From NCBI RefSeq assembly GCF_001623875.1, contig NZ_LWAE01000004.1, forward strand, positions 186,001 through 250,000: DNA of 64,000 nt. Direction: 5' to 3'. The position numbers and the translations under genes were made by a program. The notes beneath the pieces were generated by a model, which saw nothing but the letters and a program-made list of their open reading frames with translations, ran no database searches and was not told the DNA's origin. This document shows, in pieces, positions 60,790 through 64,000 of this stretch; within the stretch, counting starts at the first letter, position 1; each line of letters begins with the position of its first letter. This stretch comes from Clostridium magnum DSM 2767 (GTDB lineage: Bacteria > Bacillota > Clostridia > Clostridiales > Clostridiaceae).

Positions 60790-60836
60790 ATAGACAGTTT
60801 GTGATTTTTTAGAGAATCATAAACTGTCCTTTTTAT
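60790..60836 (+). terminator. thiDME terminator
   Basis: GACAGTTT with AAACTGTC, plus an inner GATT / AATC pair, followed by CTTTTTAT. Confidence 0.8.
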
Positions 60837-60854
60837 GTAGAATTCAATTATTTA

Positions 60855-61115
60855 TATAGGGTTTGTAACTTGAACTTTAACTTATACGTAGGGATATGTT
60901 ACCAAAACTAAAGGCACATTTAAAAACTTTTTTATCAGTCTTAGCGAAGTATTTTATAAAATCTTAGAATATTCGATTGTCTGAGCAAAGCGAGTTTATT
61001 GAATATTCTTAGATTTTATGAAATACAAGCTTTAGACTGATTAAAAGTTTTTAACAATGCTGAAGTTTGGTAGCATATTCCGTAGTATAAGTTAAAGTTC
61101 CACCTAGAAACCCTA
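60855..61115. repeat. family D long hairpin element (D3)
   Basis: About 260 bp of nested imperfect inverted repeats: outer GGGTTT / AAACCC and AACTTTAACTTATAC / GTATAAGTTAAAGTT, then AAAAACTTTTTTATCAGTCT / AGACTGATTAAAAGTTTTT, then ATAAAATCTTAGAATATTC / GAATATTCTTAGATTTTAT. The apex reads TGTCTGAGCAAAGCGAGTTT. It fills the 60837-61150 gap between the thi terminator and the next promoter. Confidence 0.8.
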
Positions 61116-61153
61116 TAAACTCTCACAAAGTTATATTTACATGTTTTCACCAC

Positions 61154-61182
61154 TTTACAAATTTAGTAGGCTAAATTATAAT
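61154..61182 (+). promoter_or_regulatory. promoter of the amino-acid transporter genes
   Basis: TTTACA (61154-61159), 17-base spacer, TATAAT (61177-61182), 35 bases before the binding-protein ATG. Confidence 0.75.
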
Positions 61183-61216
61183 TAGACTGTAAATTAATTA
61201 ACTGGAGGTTAATAAA

Positions 61217-62041
61217 ATGAAGAAAAAATTAACAACATTAACTGCAATGTTACTTACCCTTGGATTATTATTCTCAGGTTGTGGACAAAGCACAAAAAAT
61301 GACCAAAGCAAACAAACTGCAGATAACTCTTTAAACGAAATTAAACAAAAGGGACAATTTATAGTTGGACTAGACGATAGTTTCCCTCCAATGGGATTTA
61401 AAAATGATAAAGGTGAAATTGTTGGTTTTGATATTGACATGGCAAACGAAGCAGCAAAAAGAATGGGCGTTAAAGCTGTATTTAAGCCAGTTCAATGGGA
61501 TGGAGTATTACTTAGCTTAAATAATAAGGACATAGATGTAATATGGAATGGCTTGACTATTACAGATGAAAGAAAAAAACAAATAGATTTTTCAAAAGTG
61601 TATCTTCAAAATAAACAAATTATAGTTGTTAAAAATGATTCAACTATAGCAACTAAAAAAGACTTATCTGGTAAAAAAGTTGGACTTCAACTTGGTAGCA
61701 GCAGCGAAAAAGCTTTAACTGATGATAAGGACACTTCAGGTACAGTAAAAGAAGTTAAGAAGTATTCAGATAACACAGAAGCTTTAATGGATCTAAGCCA
61801 AGGTCGTATAGATGCTGTAGTAGTTGATGAAGTAGTTGGTAGATACTATATATCAAAAAAACCTGGAGTATATAAAACTCTAAATGAAGACTTTGGAAAA
61901 GAAGATTATGGTGTAGGTATAAGAAAAACTGACAAAACATTTAAAGAAGAACTTGATAAAACTTTAGATGCTATGAAAGCTGATGGAACTGCAGATAAAA
62001 TATCTCAAAAGTGGTTCGGCAAAGATATAATTTCAAAATAG
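61217..62041 (+). CDS. amino-acid ABC transporter substrate-binding lipoprotein
   Basis: A 274-residue family 3 solute-binding protein. The signal peptide ends in the lipobox FSGC (Cys21). The mature part has FIVGLDDSFPPMGFKNDKGEIVGFDIDMANEAAKRMG, IWNGLTITDERKKQIDFSKVYL and GLQLGSSSEKAL, all typical of polar amino-acid (glutamine, cystine or arginine class) receptors. The exact amino acid cannot be read off. AACTGGAGG precedes the ATG. The cognate permease follows by 21 bases. Confidence 0.92.
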   Translation: MKKKLTTLTAMLLTLGLLFSGCGQSTKNDQSKQTADNSLNEIKQKGQFIVGLDDSFPPMGFKNDKGEIVGFDIDMANEAAKRMGVKAVFKPVQWDGVLLSLNNKDIDVIWNGLTITDERKKQIDFSKVYLQNKQIIVVKNDSTIATKKDLSGKKVGLQLGSSSEKALTDDKDTSGTVKEVKKYSDNTEALMDLSQGRIDAVVVDEVVGRYYISKKPGVYKTLNEDFGKEDYGVGIRKTDKTFKEELDKTLDAMKADGTADKISQKWFGKDIISK

Positions 62042-62062
62042 GACAGTTAGGATGTGATTTGA

Positions 62063-62701
62063 ATGTCTAATCTTATAGACGTTACAGGATATATATTAAA
62101 AGGAGGATTAATATCCTTAAAATTATTTATAATAGTTGCTATTCTTTCAGTACCTTTAGGTATTCTTGTTGCCCTCGGAAAAATATCAGGAATTAGACCT
62201 TTGAGGTCGGCATTAAGTATATACACTTGGGTTTTTAGAGGTACTCCTTTATTACTACAATTATTCTTCGTATATTTTGGACTTCCTGTAATAGGTATAA
62301 GATTGGAACCATTAACTGCTGCTAGCTTAGCTTTTACTATAAACTATGCAGCATACCTTGCTGAAACCTTTAGAGCTGGGATAGAGTCTGTTGATAAGGG
62401 ACAGTTCGAAGCAGCTAAGGCCTTAGGAATGAATTATCGTCAAACTATGGTACAAATAATTCTTCCACAAGCTATAAGAAATGTGCTTCCACCTGTTTGC
62501 AGCGAAGCAATTAATCTTATAAAAGATACGGCATTAGTTGCAGCTATTGGTATTGGTGACCTACTTAGAGCTGCAAAGGAAGTTGTAACTAGAGAGTTCA
62601 CCATTACACCATTTATAATAGCTGCTGCCATATACCTTGTTATTTCATCATTGTTGGTGCTAATGTTTAGAAAGCTTGAAAAGAAATATTCTGTTTATTA
62701 A
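62063..62701 (+). CDS. amino-acid ABC transporter permease
   Basis: A 212-residue HisM/GlnP-type permease with about five membrane segments. YTWVFRGTPLLLQLFFVYFGLP, ETFRAGIESVDKGQFEAAKALGMNYRQTMVQIILPQA (the coupling loop) and INLIKDTALVAAIG are family hallmarks. A strong terminator follows and no ATPase gene is present downstream, so the ATP-binding subunit must be encoded elsewhere. Confidence 0.93.
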   Translation: MSNLIDVTGYILKGGLISLKLFIIVAILSVPLGILVALGKISGIRPLRSALSIYTWVFRGTPLLLQLFFVYFGLPVIGIRLEPLTAASLAFTINYAAYLAETFRAGIESVDKGQFEAAKALGMNYRQTMVQIILPQAIRNVLPPVCSEAINLIKDTALVAAIGIGDLLRAAKEVVTREFTITPFIIAAAIYLVISSLLVLMFRKLEKKYSVY

Positions 62702-62735
62702 TATAACACGATACAAATTGGTCTATAAATTATAT

Positions 62736-62779
62736 AAAACAAGTTCTGGTTATCTACAGCTAGCAGAACTTGTTTTTTC
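62736..62779. terminator. terminator of the amino-acid transporter operon
   Basis: AAAACAAGTTCTG pairs with CAGAACTTGTTTT, followed by T and C-rich sequence on the plus strand. On the minus strand the same hairpin overlaps the end of the 40-residue ORF. Confidence 0.85.
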
Positions 62780-62872
62780 CTTTTTACTATCCTTTTTACA
62801 ACTATCAAGACACTCCTTTAAGCACTCCTCAATTACATCCCTTGATATTTGAAAACCCTTTTTCTCTTTCAT
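62750..62872 (-). CDS. 40-residue Cys-containing small protein
   Basis: A small frame starting at ATG 62872 with a consensus AGGAGG seven bases upstream. The sequence opens MKEKKGFQISRDVIEE and continues with four cysteines (CLKECLDSCKK and a terminal SCR), strongly charged and Lys-rich. No signal peptide or membrane segment. Its stop codon lies in the loop of the bidirectional terminator. No family is recognised; the cysteine spacing could bind metal, but that is inference. Confidence 0.5.
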   Translation of the reverse strand: MKEKKGFQISRDVIEECLKECLDSCKKDSKKEKTSSASCR

Positions 62873-63025
62873 TGTACTACCTCCTATTTTTTATGATTAG
62901 TAAATAAATATATTTTTAATATATATTTATATGTCAGTTATGAAAAAATGTTACTTTAAATTATTAATTATATATATTTTTTAAAATTTTATATAACCTT
63001 TCTAAACTCTCAACAATAGTATATA

Positions 63026-63131
63026 TATATATTCATAATTTCTAAAAATAGTACCAAACAAATACATTAAATCTATTTTATATTTAAAATTAAATTCAAC
63101 ATATATCTTACGGTGAATTATGAATATATAG
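63026..63131. repeat. 14-bp inverted repeat upstream of the patatin gene
   Basis: ATATATTCATAATT (63027-63040) and AATTATGAATATAT (63117-63130) are perfect inverses separated by 76 bases. The rest of the 62886-63245 gap is very AT-rich, and I see no other element. Confidence 0.45.
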
Positions 63132-63245
63132 AAATACATTCATTTATTTTATATAATTCTTTAATAAATTATATCATGAAAATAATGTATATTTTGTCAT
63201 TATTTATAATCAACAAAATATTTAAGTAAGAAGAGGTGTTTATTA

Positions 63246-64000
63246 ATGAAAGCTGACGCTGTTTTTGAAGGCGGTGGTATGAGAGGAATAGGCATAATTG
63301 GTGCCTTAACCTATCTTGAAGCTAGGAATTATCAGTGGCAACGGGTTGCTGGAACTTCAGTTGGTGCAGTAATAGCTGCTCTCATAGCAGCCGGCTATAC
63401 TTCTAAAGAACTTAAAGATATACTATCAGAACTGGATTTTAGAGATTTTCTAGACAAAAGTAGGCTGCAGCGACTACCTGTACTTGGAAAAGCACTTGGC
63501 TTTTTTATCGAAAAGGGTATTTATTCAGGAGAATATGTGGAACATTGGATAAATAAACTTTTAAAGGCAAAAGGTGTTCGTAAATTTAGGGATGTAACTG
63601 TTAATGGTGAATGCAGACTAAAAATAATAGCTTCAGACATAACCAAACGAAGAATTTTAATACTCCCGGATCACCTCCCTGAATATGGGATAAACCCGGC
63701 GAAATTCTCAATATCTAAAGCTGTTAGAATGAGCATAAGTATACCTTTTTACTTTAAACCTGTTCAATTTGCACATAGAGACGGTATAAGTTATATAGTA
63801 GATGGTGCTGTCTGCTGCAACTTCCCAATAAACATATTTGATGTTGCAGGCCTCCCTAGATGGCCAACTATAGGATTTAAATTTGATGGCCCAGAAATAA
63901 GTAATACAAAACAAGGAAAAACAGATCCTATATCTTTTTTATTTGATATTGCAAACACACTTTCTGCTGAAAAAAATAGAGAATGGTTAAAGGATGAAAA
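63246..64000 (+). CDS. patatin-like phospholipase (3' end outside window)
   Basis: The first 251 codons of a patatin-family lipid acyl hydrolase. The oxyanion-hole motif EGGGMRGIG (about 8-16), the nucleophile elbow GTSVG (about 37-41) and the catalytic Asp in VDGAV (about 183-187) are all present, so the Ser-Asp dyad is intact. No signal peptide is seen, so it is probably cytoplasmic or membrane-associated. GAGGTG precedes the ATG at 63246. The frame is still open at the window edge. Confidence 0.9.
   Translation, partial: MKADAVFEGGGMRGIGIIGALTYLEARNYQWQRVAGTSVGAVIAALIAAGYTSKELKDILSELDFRDFLDKSRLQRLPVLGKALGFFIEKGIYSGEYVEHWINKLLKAKGVRKFRDVTVNGECRLKIIASDITKRRILILPDHLPEYGINPAKFSISKAVRMSISIPFYFKPVQFAHRDGISYIVDGAVCCNFPINIFDVAGLPRWPTIGFKFDGPEISNTKQGKTDPISFLFDIANTLSAEKNREWLKDE

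Noticed and set aside
1-64000. Search by eye for CRISPR arrays, tRNA or rRNA genes, and prophage or conjugation modules
   Set aside because: No regularly spaced short repeats, no tRNA cloverleaf with a TTCGA-type arm and no structural phage genes were seen; the repeats present are dispersed, not arrayed.

Overview
The window is AT-rich DNA from a low-GC, Gram-positive anaerobe, most probably a Clostridium. The evidence is the anaerobic (Cbi-type) cobalamin route, a tandem molbindin (Mop) gene, a three-repeat CWB2 cell-wall-binding protein, lipoprotein-type binding proteins, and strong GGAGG ribosome sites with many TTG starts. Species cannot be fixed from the sequence alone. No rRNA, tRNA, CRISPR array or intact transposase gene was seen. 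The left edge carries the end of a TnpC/DUF6262-like reading frame.

Layout. 0-7.5 kb: the partial TnpC-like gene, a small unknown protein, trmB with a membrane metalloprotease, a site-2-protease homologue, an anchored propeller-like protein, a phosphodiester-glycosidase-like exported protein, and a PIN-PhoH ATPase gene broken by a frameshift in a 7-G run. 7.6-10.4 kb: a zinc-type ABC transporter, with znuA divergent from znuCB across a Fur-family-like operator. 10.4-14.1 kb: a 41-codon small ORF, a CWB2/NlpC-P60-like wall protein and a YitT protein. 14.2-19.2 kb: a molybdate/tungstate unit (modABC, an HTH-PBP regulator, a two-domain Mop) with several palindromes. 19.5-46.6 kb: about 27 kb on the minus strand for tetrapyrrole and cobalamin synthesis. 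Reading in the direction of transcription it holds cbiQ2-cbiO, then a promoter and cobalamin riboswitch, then cbiP-cbiB-cobD-cbiM-cbiN-cbiQ-hemA-sirC-hemC-cobA/hemD-hemB-hemL-cbiA-cobT-cbiC-cbiD-cbiE-cbiT-cbiL-cbiF-cbiG-cbiH-cbiK-cbiJ-pduX-cobO. 47-54 kb: an orphan PAS histidine kinase, a NUDIX hydrolase with a 32-residue membrane peptide, an unknown exported protein, a LemA/TPM pair and a MocR-type regulator. 54-57 kb: metNIQ under a SAM riboswitch. 57-61 kb: ddl, then a TPP riboswitch with thiD-thiM-thiE. 61-64 kb: an amino-acid ABC binding protein and permease, a 40-residue Cys-containing ORF, and a patatin-like phospholipase that runs off the edge.

The large cluster encodes the route from glutamyl-tRNA through uroporphyrinogen III, precorrin-2 and cobalt-sirohydrochlorin to adenosylcobyric acid. 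It also has aminopropanol-phosphate supply (PduX, CobD), CbiB, CobT and cobalt uptake (CbiMNQ plus CbiO). cobU, cobS and cobC are not in the window. No later heme gene is present, so the Hem enzymes here appear to serve corrinoid and siroheme synthesis.

The least explained feature is a set of structured intergenic repeats. Two related two-hairpin families (called A and B here), one family with terminal inverted repeats (C) and a group of very long hairpins (D) occur at many gene junctions, including six inside the cobalamin operon. Some A copies differ at paired positions in a compensatory way. One A copy sits between the cobalamin riboswitch aptamer and the terminators before cbiP. Family B exists in three sizes that differ by nested hairpins inside the second stem. 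These elements are the best candidates for something undescribed.
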